Notes: generated from the sequence alone by a model not told the origin. Shown: positions 33,881 to 44,975, counted from the first letter of the stretch. The stretch: DNA of 64,000 nt from Tiliqua scincoides (GCF_035046505.1 NC_089821.1:167107531-167171530); one strand, 5' to 3'. Made by a program: numbers and translations.

Positions 33881-33945
33881 GAAACTGTGGGTGAGACTTC
33901 TCTGACAGAACTCCTACTCTGTGCTTTGCAAAGTAAACTGAAGAA
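33825..33945 (+). promoter_or_regulatory. CLN8: 5' UTR of CLN8 copy 3, upstream ATG lost
   Basis: The acceptor CTTCTCTTACAG ends at 33824. The leader starts ATAGCAGTGTG where copies 1 and 2 have ATGGCAATGTG and ATGGTAGTGTG, so the upstream ORF start is absent. The main start keeps the AAGAAATGA context. Confidence 0.7.
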
Positions 33946-36900
33946 ATGAATCTGGAAAACAATGGAGTGACATCTGGATCCTTTTTTGCCAGGGATTATA
34001 CTTTGTGGGAGGTTCGGTTGAAACTCGTGGCAGCAGGCTTTTCCATCTACTTGGGAGTATTTCTTCTCTCACATTATCTGATTTCATGGATGAGCAACTC
34101 TTATAACTCATTGCAACCAAAGGACAAATTTTTCTTGACACGGACGGTGATGCGAGGTGTCTTTGGTATTCAAGGTTGCATTGGTGGCCTGTGGGCCTTG
34201 CTTCTGGATCCCGTGTTTCAGGCTGACAAGGTTTATTCCCAGCAGGACTGGAGCTGGTTCCACTGCTTAATAGCTTCTGGTTTCTTTTTGGTAGAAAATG
34301 TAACTCTCATCGTATACAGTCTTGTTTTCAAGACATCTGACTGGATCCTGTTCGTTCATCATATCCTTGCCTTTGGTGGCTATTTTGGTGTCGTAACCAA
34401 CATAAAGTCTGGACATTACATACCTTTGATGGGTATGATGCTTGACATGTCTACGCCTTTTGCCTGCATATCATGGATGCTTTTGAAGGTGAGAGATTGC
34501 AGAGCAAAGGAAAAGTGTCTTTTTAATCTTTTTTTTTGGTTCATAATTATAAAGTATGATTGGTGTACTTAGCAGTTGGTGTGTGTGTGGGGGAAGTGTA
34601 TCCACTGTATAATGAAACAAAAAGGTACAGAGTGTCCTCTAGCAGGTCCTCAAACAAGTAAAACAAGTGTTGGCATAGGTGGTCCTTTTGTCATGGTAAT
34701 ATTCCATCCTGTGCTGCCTATGGTTTGCAATAAGTTTGTAGACAGATAGTGAAGTTGGCTTGTGGGCCATTCCCTGTGCTTCAGTGGAGTGAGGGAGTAT
34801 TCTTTTGTCTATAAGTTACCCAAAAAAGACCATCACAAAATTTGGTTCCACTCTAAAACCACCTCTGTAAGTACATTAATTTAAAAACGAGAGGTGATTT
34901 ATCTAGTTTCAAGTATTGTGTGATACACCTAGAGCAGCCATTTTCAACCACTGAGCTGTGGCACACTGGTGTGCCACAAGTGGTCCACAGGTGTGCCACA
35001 GGAATTTGGGAGAATGTCATTTATTAGTAGGGCCAACGGGGATGTGAGCCCGCCTCTGGCAGCATGGTGTGCCTTGTCAATTGCCAAAAACCTGATGGTG
35101 TGCCTTGACAATTTTCGTGCCTTGTCAGTGTGCCATGAGATGAAAAAGGTTGACGCTCACTCACCTAGAACTTAGCAAAATATCCTGTCTTTTGTTTTCT
35201 ATTTTAGTAAGTCAGATACAAAGTACTGCTTTAAACTGTATTTCAGATATGAAATAAAAATTTGTGGAGGGAACTTTCACACTATATTATAGATTTTGGT
35301 AAATATTTGTGTGTTTCCAAAATAGAATATTAAATGCAGGCGTTCCCCCATATTCAGTGTTTGTAAATTCAATTATCCATGTATATGCCCCCCCCCCCAC
35401 ATTACAGTACCTTTCTTTGTCTTTTGTTAATACTTGAAGCATGAGAGTTTCTTGCTTCTGTTGGCTCTCCTGCACTCTAGAGCAGGGGTCTCCAAACCCC
35501 GGCCCGTGGCATGCCTCTATTTGGCCCACAGCCAGCCTCTTGTTCCCTGAGAGCCTCTGGCTCACTCAACTGAACACAACTGGAGCTGTGCTCTGGTTGT
35601 GTCTGGAGGGTGTTCTGAGAGCCAGAGAGGTTGAATGAATGAGCCCATTTAGTCACTCATCTAAGTTCCATCTCTAATTTATTTATTTAAATTTTATATT
35701 TTTTTTTCTAGCCCTCAACACTGCACCAGATATTTGATGTGGCCCTCTGCTCAAAAAGTTTGGAGACCCCTGCTCTAGAGGAAGCCTAACCAAACATTGA
35801 TGGGAAGCAGGAACCGTCCTGCTTCCTGTTAAAGTTCAGTTAGTCTCCTCCTTATAGTGCACAGGCTGGTTACCTGCATGTCATGTTCTTAGGTTAAGCA
35901 AGAATGTTCCTTTGTTAAGCAAGTGCTGCTGGAATGGAATTCCCATGGATACAGGGGGTACCTGTATGTTTATTCAGGAGTGCTTTCCACTAATGCTGGG
36001 ATAACTTTTATGCTTGTAATTGTACGTGGCTTTATTTATAGCTTTAGAAGGCCATGAAATTAAGACATAGGGCGCAATCCTAACTCTTGCCATAAAGTAC
36101 GTTTGTGCCTCCTTGGGAGTTGGCTGGGCTGGTGCAGGGATGCATCCAGCCTCTGCGCCTACTTGGGGAGAGAAGGTTGTGTCAGCTGAGCTTGGCCGAT
36201 GCAGGGGTCTGGGGAGAGTAGGGAGGAGGCAGACAGGAGTGAGGCATTCTGGGTCGGGGAGAAGGCGGGCAGAGGGTGGTCCCGGGGTGGGTGGGGACCC
36301 AGCTGTTATGCTGGATCCCAAGCAGTGCGGAGCTGCAAGCTGCTCTGTTCTCCTTGAACTTATGTCATCTCCTGAGGTGGCGCAAGTCTGATGAGACCCA
36401 TTGGGGCCATGGTGGCTTGCCTGGGGGTAAGGGGAAAAGTTTCCCCTTGCCTCTGGCTGAGCCACTTCTGGCCCCGGTCTTATGCTAGATATAGCTCAGA
36501 CCTCCTGGTGTGCCTTTTCCAGCGCAAGATAGGATTGTGCTGATAGGGAATATTGAGTTGTTTAAAATACCATTTCATAGGAACAACAGCATTTGTAACT
36601 TACATGCAAGGTGCTTTGGACAATCATGACGTGATCCTTACAAAAGTCCTATAAAGTTAGCAACTCTTAGCCTCAATCCCCAGTACCAAGTATATTACTT
36701 ACTAACCTCACAGGGCTATTGTAAGAATCATGGTTATCCAAAGCGCCTCACATGTGCTTCCACAAACTTCCATATAAATTATAAATGCTGGTAGTAGTAG
36801 TATTAAACAGTGTTTAAATACATCAATTGAGATGGCCTGGCTTACCTAAGGCCACCTACTGAATTCATAGCAAAATCACCACTTGAACTGGATGGAACCT

Positions 36901-37441
36901 AATTTGCAGCTCTAGCTTGAGGAGTTACACTTGGTTGAACCCTCCCTGACATACGTCAACAACAAATTATTTTTGAACTGGATGAAGGCAATTTGGTCTC
37001 ATCTAGTATCATTGCAAGTGTCAAAGTGTTGTCATATGTATGTGTTTCATATTAATCCATGGAAACAAACACACTACATTTGTATTAAGTCTAACTTCTT
37101 GTTTGCTTCTTTCACAGGTTGGCAGGGCTAACACATTATTTTGGAAGGCGAGCCAATGGGTGGTGATACACATATTTCACTGCCGCATGATCATTATTTA
37201 CCACGTGTGGTGGGTGTTGATTTCCAATTGGAATGCTATGCTGGAAAATCTGGGACTCTTACATTTTGTTGTTGTATTCACAGGGTTAAGCATTCTCACT
37301 GTAATCCTTAACCCTTACTGGATGTACAAAGTTACTCAACGGCTTTTCTGTCGTGATGAGTGGAACTTGACCAACACAAAAATGAAAGATGACTCATCCA
37401 AAACACTAAATGAAGAAACACTCCAGAAGAAAGAGCTGTGA
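33946..37441 (+). CDS. CLN8: CLN8 copy 3, TLC-domain ER protein
   Basis: The coding sequence joins 33946-34488 (181 codons, donor TTGAAG|GTGAGA) to 37118-37441 (107 codons plus TGA, acceptor TTTCACAG|GTTGG), giving 288 aa. It keeps R24, Q194, H199, H202, R204, the [19 protein letters not shown] loop, the [13 protein letters not shown] segment and the C-terminal KKEL. Differences from copy 1 cluster at residues 49-72 (SNSYNSLQPKDKFFLTRTVM replaces a stretch that in copy 1 is like human CLN8) and in the hydrophobic segment near 120-145. By eye it is roughly three quarters to four fifths identical to copy 1. A promoter block, leader and both exons are intact, so it is likely expressed. A LINE lies about 180 bases after the stop. 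Confidence 0.94.
34935..35162. mobile_element. hAT-like short element with paralogous empty site
   Basis: The left end CAGCCATTTTCAACC and the decayed right end GGTTGACGCTCACTC lie between ACCTAGAG and ACCTAGAA (7 of 8). In the copy 1 intron the same place (GATACAACTAGAGCTGAGC, near 1884) is uninterrupted. The same family is at 6092, 21196, 48480 and 49617. Confidence 0.8.
35335..35966. mobile_element. Tigger-like element, interrupted
   Basis: The left end TGCAGGCGTTCCCCCATATT and, reversed, the right end TACAGGTACCCCCTGTATCC form an imperfect inverted repeat. The hAT element at 35483-35772 splits it, so this element is older. Confidence 0.55.
35483..35772. mobile_element. hAT short element with perfect CTCTAGAG duplication
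   Basis: Termini CAGGGGTCTCCAAACCCC and TTTGGAGACCCCTG are bounded by CTCTAGAG on both sides (35475-35482 and 35773-35780). It is nested in a Tigger-like element. Confidence 0.9.
36066..36545 (+). repeat. GC-rich interspersed repeat (unclassified), + orientation
   Basis: It begins GGGCGCAATCCTAACTC and ends near CAAGATAGGATTGTGC, with AGTTGGCTGGGCTGG and GGTAAGGGGAAAAG inside. It is the same family as 9980-10460, 44452-44975 and 54013-54535. Ends of the form CAATCCTA / TAGGATTG hint at inverted termini of a nonautonomous DNA element. Confidence 0.55.
36570..36930 (+). repeat. MIR-type SINE in copy 3 intron
   Basis: GATCCTTACAAAAGTCCTAT, CTCACAGGGCTATTGTAAG, CTAAGGCCACCTACTG and ACTTGAACTGGATGGAACC are MIR-like. 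The right part aligns with 2310-2410 in the copy 1 intron. Confidence 0.55.
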
Positions 37442-37629
37442 TGCTGAAGTTGAGTATCTCTGAGCAGCAGGAAAATTGGATCAGAAGAATGTAGTTCAGG
37501 TAGACAGCTAAGATAACAAAGTTTCAGTCTGTATGTTACAAGAATGTAAAAACATATTTATTACTAGTTAGTGGATGTCTTATTTGTCTGTTAATGGGAT
37601 ATGCATTCTGCTGGCAATAGTGTCAGGAT

Positions 37630-40190
37630 CCAGGTGGAAATGTCTGGGTCTGGTGCGCCTCCCCAACACAGAGTCTCTTGGACACACCCAAGATCAAAGC
37701 ACTGACTGATTCTACCAGACGCTCCAGCCTTCCCAGCATCAAGATCACAAGCAGTTATCAGGGTGCTGACTGCGACACTGACCACTCCCTGGTGTGCAGC
37801 TGAGTGAAAATGCGAACAAAGCGACTGTATCACGTGAAAAAGGAAGACCTTGCATTGATACCAGCAAGAACTGGGATCAGGGAAAAGTGGAGGAATTTGC
37901 ACGAGCGCTTGAGGAATCTCTTCCAGGCCCGGCTGACGCAAACGCATCCAACAGATGGGAACATTTCAAGAATGCTGTTTACAACACCACCTTGTCCATA
38001 CTCGGCAAGAAGACCAACAAGATGGCAGATTGATTTGAAGCCCACTCTGAGGAGTTGACACCAGTCATTGAGGAAAAGAGAAGAGCTCAAGCAGCATACA
38101 AGGCCTGTCCCAGTGAGCGCAACCTGCAGGTCCTCCGAGCTGCTCGCAGCAAAGTCCAGCAGATTGCCAGGAGATGTACTAATGACTAATGGCTCCAGCT
38201 TTGTTCCCAGATACAGATAGCAGCTGACACAGGCAACATCAAGGGGATGTATGATGGTATCAAGCAGGCCCTAGGTCCAACACAGAAGAAAATTGCCCCT
38301 CTGAAGTCTGCCACAGGCAAGGTCATCCAGGACTGGGTGCAGCACTACTCTGAGCTGTATTCCAGAGAAAATGTAGTAACCGAAGAAGCACTGAACAACA
38401 TAGAGTGCCTGCCTGTGCTGGAGGAGCTTGACAGTGAACCAACCCTAGAAGAACTTAACTGGACTCCCTTGCCTCTGGCAAGGCACTTGGGAAAGACAGC
38501 ATCCTGCTGAAGTCCTAAAGTGCTGCAAAGAGCTCATTGCCACTGAGCTGCATGAAATCCTCTGTGTCTGCTGGAGAGAAGGTGGAGTACCTCATGACAT
38601 GAGGGATGCAAACATCATCACGCGGTACAAGAACAAAGATGATGGGTGACTGCAATAACTACCATGGCATCTCTCTCCTTAGTGTTGTAGGAAAGTTGTT
38701 TGCCTGAGTTGCACTAAGGAGGCTCCAGGTACTTGCAGAGAGCGTCTATCCAGAATCGCAGTGCGGATTCCGAGCCAACAGGTCCACCACTGATATGATA
38801 TTCTCCCTTAGACAACTGCAGGAGAAATGCAGGGAACAATGACAGCCACTCTTTATAGCCTTCATAGATCTCACAAAGGCTTGCGACCTGGTCAGCAGGG
38901 ATGACCTCTTCAAGATTCTCCCCAAGATCAGATGTCCACCCAGGCTCCTCAGCATCATCATGCCTTTCCAAGAGGACATGAAGGGCACTGTAGTCTTTGA
39001 TGGCTCAATATCAGACCCCTTTGACATCTGAAGTGGAGTGAAGCAGGGCTGTGTTCTTGCACCAACCTGGTTTGGAATTTTCTTCACTGTCCTGCTGAAG
39101 CATGCCTTTGGAACTGCACCAGAAGGCATCTATCTCCGAACCAGATCAGATGGAAAGCTCTTGAACCTCTCCAGATTGATAGTAAAGTCCAGCTGAAATG
39201 TCTGTGTGACTTCCTCTTTGCCGACGATGCAGCTGTCACTGCCCACTCTGTCAAAGATCTCCAGCAGCTCATGAATTGTTTTAGCAAGGACTACCAAGTC
39301 TTTGGACTGACAATCAGTCTGAAGAAAACACAGGTCATGGGTCAGGATGTGAATTCACCTCCTTGCCTTGCAATCTCTGTGCATGAGCTGAAGGTTGTCC
39401 ATGACTTTGTATACCTTGGCTCAACGATTTCCGACACTCTTTCTCTCAATACCGAGCTAAGCAAATGCATCAGCAAAGCAGCTACCATGTTTTCCAGACT
39501 CACAAAGAGAGTATGGTCCAACAAGAAGCTGACAGTACATACCAAGATCCAGGTCTACAGAGCTTGTGACTTGAGTACACTTCTGTACTGCAGTGAGTCA
39601 TGGACACTTCGCACATGACAGGAGAATGCTTTCCACATGCACTACCTCCGACGCATCCTTGGTATCACCCGGCAGGACAAAGTTCCAAACAACATAGTCC
39701 TGGAATGAGCTGGAATCCCTAGCATGTATACACTGCTGAAACAGACACCTGCATTGGCTTGGTCATGTCGTGAGAATGGGCGATGTTTGGATCCCAAAGG
39801 ATCTCCTCTATGGAGAACTTGTGCAAGGAAAGCACCCTACAGGTAGACCACAGCTGCGTTATAAGGATATCTGCAAGAGGGATCTGAAGGCCTTAGGAAT
39901 GGACCTCAACAGATGGGAAATCTTGGCTTCTGAGCATCCTGCTTGGAGGCAAGCTGTGCAGCATGGCCTCTCCCAGTTTGAAGAGACACTTGGCCAACAG
40001 ACTGAGGCAAAGAGGCAAAGAAGGAAGGCCCATAGCCAGGGAGACAGACCAGGGACAGACTACACTTGCTCCCAGCGTGGAAGGGATTGTCACTCCCGAA
40101 TTGAACTTTTCAGCCATACTAGATGCTGTTCCAGAGCCACCATTCAGAGTGCGATACCATAGTCTTCTGAGACTGAAGGTTGCCAACTTC
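37630..40190 (+). repeat. Non-LTR retrotransposon (LINE), 5'-truncated
   Basis: It starts in the end of the endonuclease domain (CDTDHSLVCS near 37770-37800). Reverse transcriptase follows, with AFIDLTKACD near 38860, GVKQGCVLAP near 39040 and LFADDAAVT near 39217, then KKTQVMGQDV, DFVYLGSTISD and a C-terminal zinc-knuckle-like CxxxGRDCHSRIxLFSHTRCC near 40070-40130. The end is GAGACTGAAGGTTGCCAAC. Several in-frame stops and shifts interrupt it. It is not CR1; I could not fix the clade. It lies about 190 bases past the copy 3 stop, so it probably sits in or just after that gene's 3' UTR. Confidence 0.85.
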
Positions 40191-41808
40191 CAAGGTGCGC
40201 ATTGTGTGACATTGTTGTGCTCCCCAGTGCAGCTGGTGAGTGCAACAAGGCCACCAGTGCAGCAGTGCAGACACTGTCCACTAGTTCCAAGTAAAGCAGC
40301 TTGAGAGGATGTTCCTGGTAAACTAGGACCTGCATTAAAGGTTTTGCTACTTGGAAGAGAGTTCATTACAACTTCATAGCCTGTTAAGGTTATTAGCATT
40401 TTGAGAGTGTGAAGCAGTCTGCAAACACTTCTGTCTGAATACTGTGGGCTGGTTTCAAGTGGTTGCAGAAGACTGATTAAAAGATCTAGTCTTCATGTGG
40501 AATGTTGTAGAACACTGACACCTAATGTCAGTTGTGAGGTATAATCAACCTACTTGAACAAAAAGAATATAAAATCAAACCATCAGCACACTATGAATGT
40601 TGCAATAAGTATATATGGTTTGTTGGTTTCTAAAACGCTGTATCCTAAGAACTTCTACAAAGGGGAAGAAGTTCCTTTGTTGCAAGCAGGAAAAGAAGAA
40701 TATTTTCCCCTCCCTGCAGGCCTCTAAAGGTCCTTGGGAATTGAGGGTTCTGTAAATGGATGGACTTCATAGGATGCAACCCATGGTAAACAATATTGGG
40801 TAAGGAAGAATATGTCCCATCTGGTGTTTTGCATATGAAAGGTGCACCAAATTCCCCTCCCCTAATCCCACCTGGCTTAATAGTATAAAGAGCCTCTACA
40901 AATTGGATGCTTGGGGGGGGGGGGAGCAGAAGAGAAGGTGGAAGAGAGCACTGAGCTAATCTTCCCATCCACTGTTTTGTGTCCCTGCTCTCTTTTCTAC
41001 TCCCTTATTCTGAAGAGGAACAAATATTTGCATTGATGCTGGGGCACATAAAATGGAGGTGACCCACTGCTGGATTTTCTGGAGGAAGACTATTCTTGGG
41101 ACAGGCTGATAATCCACTGCTTGTGGCAGCTGCCCCATTTCAAATAATAATGAGATTGGCATTGGACAGTTTCTTCTCCCACTAGTCCTTCCCTGTAACG
41201 CCTTCCTCCCATTTTCTATTTGCATTTTCTACTGCCCAGGTTCTAGAGCAGTGATTTCCTTGTGAGATCACATCCAGATCCTGGGCTAGAGGAAAAGCAA
41301 CTGGTGGTGGGAAGCAATGGCATAGCTAACCAAGTTGCTGCACAGTGCAAAAAAAAATTCTGTAGCCCCCCCTCCCGGCAATAACATCAAATTTAATTAA
41401 TTACATTGGGTCTTTTTATTTGTTAAAGTGAGTGAGAAATGTTGGCTAATATTTTAAAATAGCTTGTTGAAAGTACTTATTGCACTTTTACAGCGCAATC
41501 TCTTCATGTCTACTCAAAAGTAAGTCCCATTGTGTTCAATGGGGCTCACTCCCTGGTAAGTGAAGTAAGGTAGTATTGCAGCCTTACACAGTTTGAGATG
41601 TGCAGGAGGGGACTGGAGACAATCATAAGAGCCAGCAGCTGACCTTTAGGAAGTGGAATTGAGGAATTATGTGAATAAATGATGAGGCCAAACCACCTGC
41701 TGCTCCGTGCTCCTGCTGCAACTTGCCTCCCAGGTTGCTGTGCCTTGCTTGCTACCCTCTTCAGGCTCCTGCACATGCGCAGATAACCGCTCACAGTCAG
41801 CGAAACTC

Positions 41809-42030
41809 AGAGCCCAATCCTCTGCATGTCTACTTGGCAGCAAGCCCAGTCTAGTCAATGGGGCTTACTCCCAGGAAAGTGGGGAGAGGATTGCTGCCTT
41901 GGAGCCCAATCCTCTGCCTGTCTACTTGGAAGCAAGTCCATTATAGTCAATGGGGCTTACTCCCAGGATAGTGTGGATAGGGTTGCAGCCTCAGAGCCCA
42001 ATCTCCTGCATGTCTACTCAGGAGCAAGCC
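41809..42030. repeat. Tandem array of about 90-bp units
   Basis: Three successive units begin GAGCCCAATC, and the first two carry GTCAATGGGGCTTACTCCCAGGA. They are related to the palindromic element at 16745-16838. The array lies wholly inside the hAT-like element at 41315-42939. Confidence 0.8.
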
Positions 42031-42289
42031 CTACTGGCTTAGATTGTGGAGACAACTGGGCTGCTGCAGCCTTGCCCGGAGGAGAGAGGAGGATAAGGGG
42101 GCAGGCAAGTAGAGAGAGGACTGTGAATAGAGAGTAGAGAGAGTAGAGTCTGCAAGTAGAGAGAGGAGAGTAGGTGGCGCAGGGCAGGGGAGTGGTGAGC
42201 AACTGGTCCTGCTGCACAAGGGGAACCCCCTCCTCAGACCAGGCTGGGCTCCACAAGGGTCTCTGGGGGCTATGCCTGCCTATCGGGGG

Positions 42290-42295
<6 letters not shown>

Positions 42296-42372
<77 letters not shown>
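42296..42372. repeat. (TC)n(AC)n microsatellite
   Basis: About 30 bases of TC repeats are followed by about 45 bases of AC repeats. Open frames across it are low-complexity artefacts. Confidence 0.97.
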
Positions 42373-42374
<2 letters not shown>

Positions 42375-43043
42375 AGTGTCCTGACCAGCATCCAACAGCC
42401 CCCCCACCAACACCCTTCTTCCTCCCTCTCTAAACACAAACAAGCACTGACGCGTTCTGCTCCACTCCCCACGCGCCTCTCTTGCCAATTAAGCCAAATA
42501 GGGCTTCGGGCTCAGCATGTTGAGCAGGACAGGTGGAGGAAATCACTTCGGAGGGAGTGAGGGCTGGCAGGTGCATGAAAGGAAGACTCCAAGGAGGTCT
42601 GTGCCCATTGCCAGCATCTCAGCTGTGGGAGGGGGAGAGGACCAGCTCCTCATGCCTGCCACAACCTGTGGTTCTTGATCTCTGCCGGAAGCAATGAGCT
42701 AGACTACCTTCCATTTTGGCTGCAGGGAGGGGCAACATGCAGTTTTGCCCTTCTCCGTGACTGTTGCCCCTCCACCCACTGGAGTGCCTGGCACTGGCAG
42801 GGCTGCTGGCAGCAGCCCAATTGTTGTGCACAGGTGCTGTTGCCTGCAAGTTGTTGCCCCCTCAGCCACGTTGTTGCCCCCACCCAACCTGTAGCCTGGT
42901 GCACGTGCTGCCCCCTGCACCCCCCTAGCTATGCTACTGGTGGGAAGTGGGACCAAGCAGGGGACATCTGGGCTCTCTTCCTCCTGCTCAAAACTTTGTG
43001 CTCCTCTGTGCATGCTTTGCATAGGAAAGCCATGGCTGGCATT

Positions 43044-43126
43044 TTATTTTGAGCATTTCTGCCTAATGTTGCATATATACAACAGGGATCAAATGTGTAC
43101 CCCCTGTGAATTGGGCAGAAATGGGT
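43044..43126. mobile_element. Short palindromic element at TTAA (second copy)
   Basis: GCATTTCTGCCTAATGTTGC on the left and TTGGGCAGAAATGGGTTAA on the right match the element at 22997-23084, including AACAGGGATCAAATGTGTAC. Confidence 0.45.
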
Positions 43127-43825
43127 TAAAGCTGATTTATAGACTTCATATTCAGTGCCTGGGCTCTGTGAGCTTTCAAATGCCATAGCATTGGTACTGG
43201 TGGATTGAACAGTTCCCTACTAATTGGCAGGACCATCTAGCTAATGTGGTTGAGAGTTTCATGCACAAATCTTGGCACCCTTGAGCTTTATTATGTGTTT
43301 GATCTTTGTGCCATATATTTTGCCAAAATGCCATATATTTTAATGGGGGCAAAAGTTGTTTGTAAAATTTTCAAAAAACAGAAGAAAAAAAAAGTCTGGG
43401 CTATGTTCTTGCTCATTTCAGTTGATTTAATTAATATTGAAATAAAATAAACTGGGCAAACAAGTAGGCCAGAATGTAAAACAGAAAATATTTTTCTGAT
43501 CTGTCTTAAACCCTTACAGGTTGTTCTTCTTCAGGTGGACAGGATAGGGCTGGGCTAATTGTTTTGTGGTCTACTCTCCTCCGCTTTTATTCTATAATCT
43601 TCATGTCCCACTAATATGGACAGCTAAGTACATGCTCAAGAACTCTGAATATAGGCTTCTGCTAACTGGGCAAGGAGGCACAATTTAAAAGGGTGGGCCT
43701 CTTATATTTATCAGAGGAAAAACAACTGTCCTTATTTTGCTATGAATGCGTTTTTATCTTGTTTAATTTTTTAAAAATTTGTTGTAAGCCTCCTTGAGTC
43801 CCTTCATGGAGAAAGGCAGGGTATA

Positions 43826-44184
43826 AATGTTTCTCAAACTGTGGGTCGGGACCCACTAGGTGGGTCACGAGCCAATTTCAGGTGGGTCCCCATTCATTTC
43901 AATATTTTATTTTTCATATATTAGACTTGATGCTAACATGGGATGTGACTGTGTTTGGGGAAATGTTACAGACCTGTACTTTAAACAAGCTATGTATATT
44001 CTTTTAACAATGATGGTCAATGGGACTTACTCCTGGGTAAGTGTGGATAGGATTGCAGCTTAGGATTTTAAAATTTTTTCCTGCTTACTGATGTCACTTC
44101 CGGTCATGACATCACTTCCGGCGAGTCCTGACAGATTCTCATTCTAAAAAGTGGGTCCTGATGCTAAAAGTTTGAGAACCACTG
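43826..44184. mobile_element. hAT-like element, CAGTGGTTCTCAAAC family
   Basis: The ends are ATGTTTCTCAAACTG and AGTTTGAGAACCACTG. It has the family interior CCCCATTCATTTCAATATTT and CTTACTCCTGGGTAAGTGTG. It appears to sit inside a LINE/SINE tail (GGAGAAAGGCAGGGTATAAA). Confidence 0.7.
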
Positions 44185-44219
44185 AAGTAAATAATGGCAC
44201 ACCATCCCAGTGCAAGAGT

Positions 44220-44326
44220 CTGTTGCTGGCGTTTCTTTTTAGATTGTGAACCTTTTGGAGGCAGAGTACTATCTTGTTGAAAAGCAGTATATAAATACTG
44301 TTAATAATAATAATAATAATAATATC
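44220..44326. repeat. SINE/LINE tail with (AAT)n
   Basis: TTTTTAGATTGTGAACCTTT and GTTGAAAAGCAGTATATAAA lead into an AAT run, the usual squamate repeat tail. Confidence 0.6.
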
Positions 44327-44451
44327 CTCCTTAATATGCATTTGCGATTTGCACTACCCTATGTACTTTTTGATTAAAAGTGTTATATGCACATTAGTTA
44401 TGCATTCACTATTATTAATAATCTGTGTGAAGCAATTGAAAGTAAACTCAA

Positions 44452-44975
44452 AGGGCGCAAACTTACCTGGTACTTGGGCTGACGCAAGTCTCTTACGCCA
44501 GCCCAGGAGTGTCACAAAAGTGCCGTAAAGCACTTTTGCGCCACTGTTTGTGGAGATTGGTCGGTGCATGGATGTGCGCTGGTTTCCTGGTGCTGCCTTA
44601 GGCCCCGGGGAGAGAGTGAGTTGCATCGGCCAACCTTGGCCAATGCAGGGGCCTGGAGAGGGCGGGGAGGAGGCAGGAGGAAGGCGTTTCGGGGCAGGAG
44701 GAGGGCAGGTGGTGGGCAGGCTGGAAGCAAGAGGCGGGGCCAGGACCTGGCGGTTATGCCAGATCCTGACTCCGTTCCCAGGCAGCCTGAGTCAGTCCTG
44801 GGCTGCTCGGATTTGTGCCACCTTGTAAAGTGGCAAAGATCCAAATAGACCCGTTGGGGCTGCTGCAGAGCAACATGGGGTAAGGGGAAACACTTGCAAT
44901 CAGTTCCAAACTTGTGCTGGATACAGCACAGGCCCACTGGCCTGCCTGCTTCCAGCGCAATTTAGGATTAAGCTC
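44452..44975 (+). repeat. GC-rich interspersed repeat (unclassified)
   Basis: This is a family copy with GACGCAAGTCTCTTACGCC, GGCCAATGCAGGGGCCTGG and GGTAAGGGGAAACACTTGC, ending GCGCAATTTAGGATTAAGC. The overlapping open frames on both strands are artefacts of GC-rich repeat sequence. Confidence 0.55.

Larger units (their letters stand above)
34489..37117 (+). other. Intron of CLN8 copy 3
   Basis: A 2.6-kb GT-AG phase-0 intron that contains a hAT-like element (34935-35162), a Tigger-like element (35335-35966) with a hAT element nested in it (35483-35772), the GC-rich repeat (36066-36545) and a MIR-type SINE (36570-36930). No gene is seen. Confidence 0.7.
41315..42939. mobile_element. Large hAT-like element with GTGGGAAG target duplication
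   Basis: The left end CAATGGCATAGCTAACC and the right end CCCCTAGCTATGCTACTG are inverted, and GTGGGAAG flanks both (41307-41314 and 42940-42947). The 1.6-kb interior has no transposase; it holds three tandem 90-bp units (41809-42030) and a TC/AC microsatellite (42296-42372). The same family is at 61569-63038. Confidence 0.8.

Noticed and set aside
41809-42030. CRISPR-like array
   Set aside because: The units are adjacent 90-bp tandem copies of a known short element, without spacers, in animal DNA.
42174-42560. Open frames across the TC/AC run
   Set aside because: They translate a microsatellite into Ser-Leu and Thr-His repeats.
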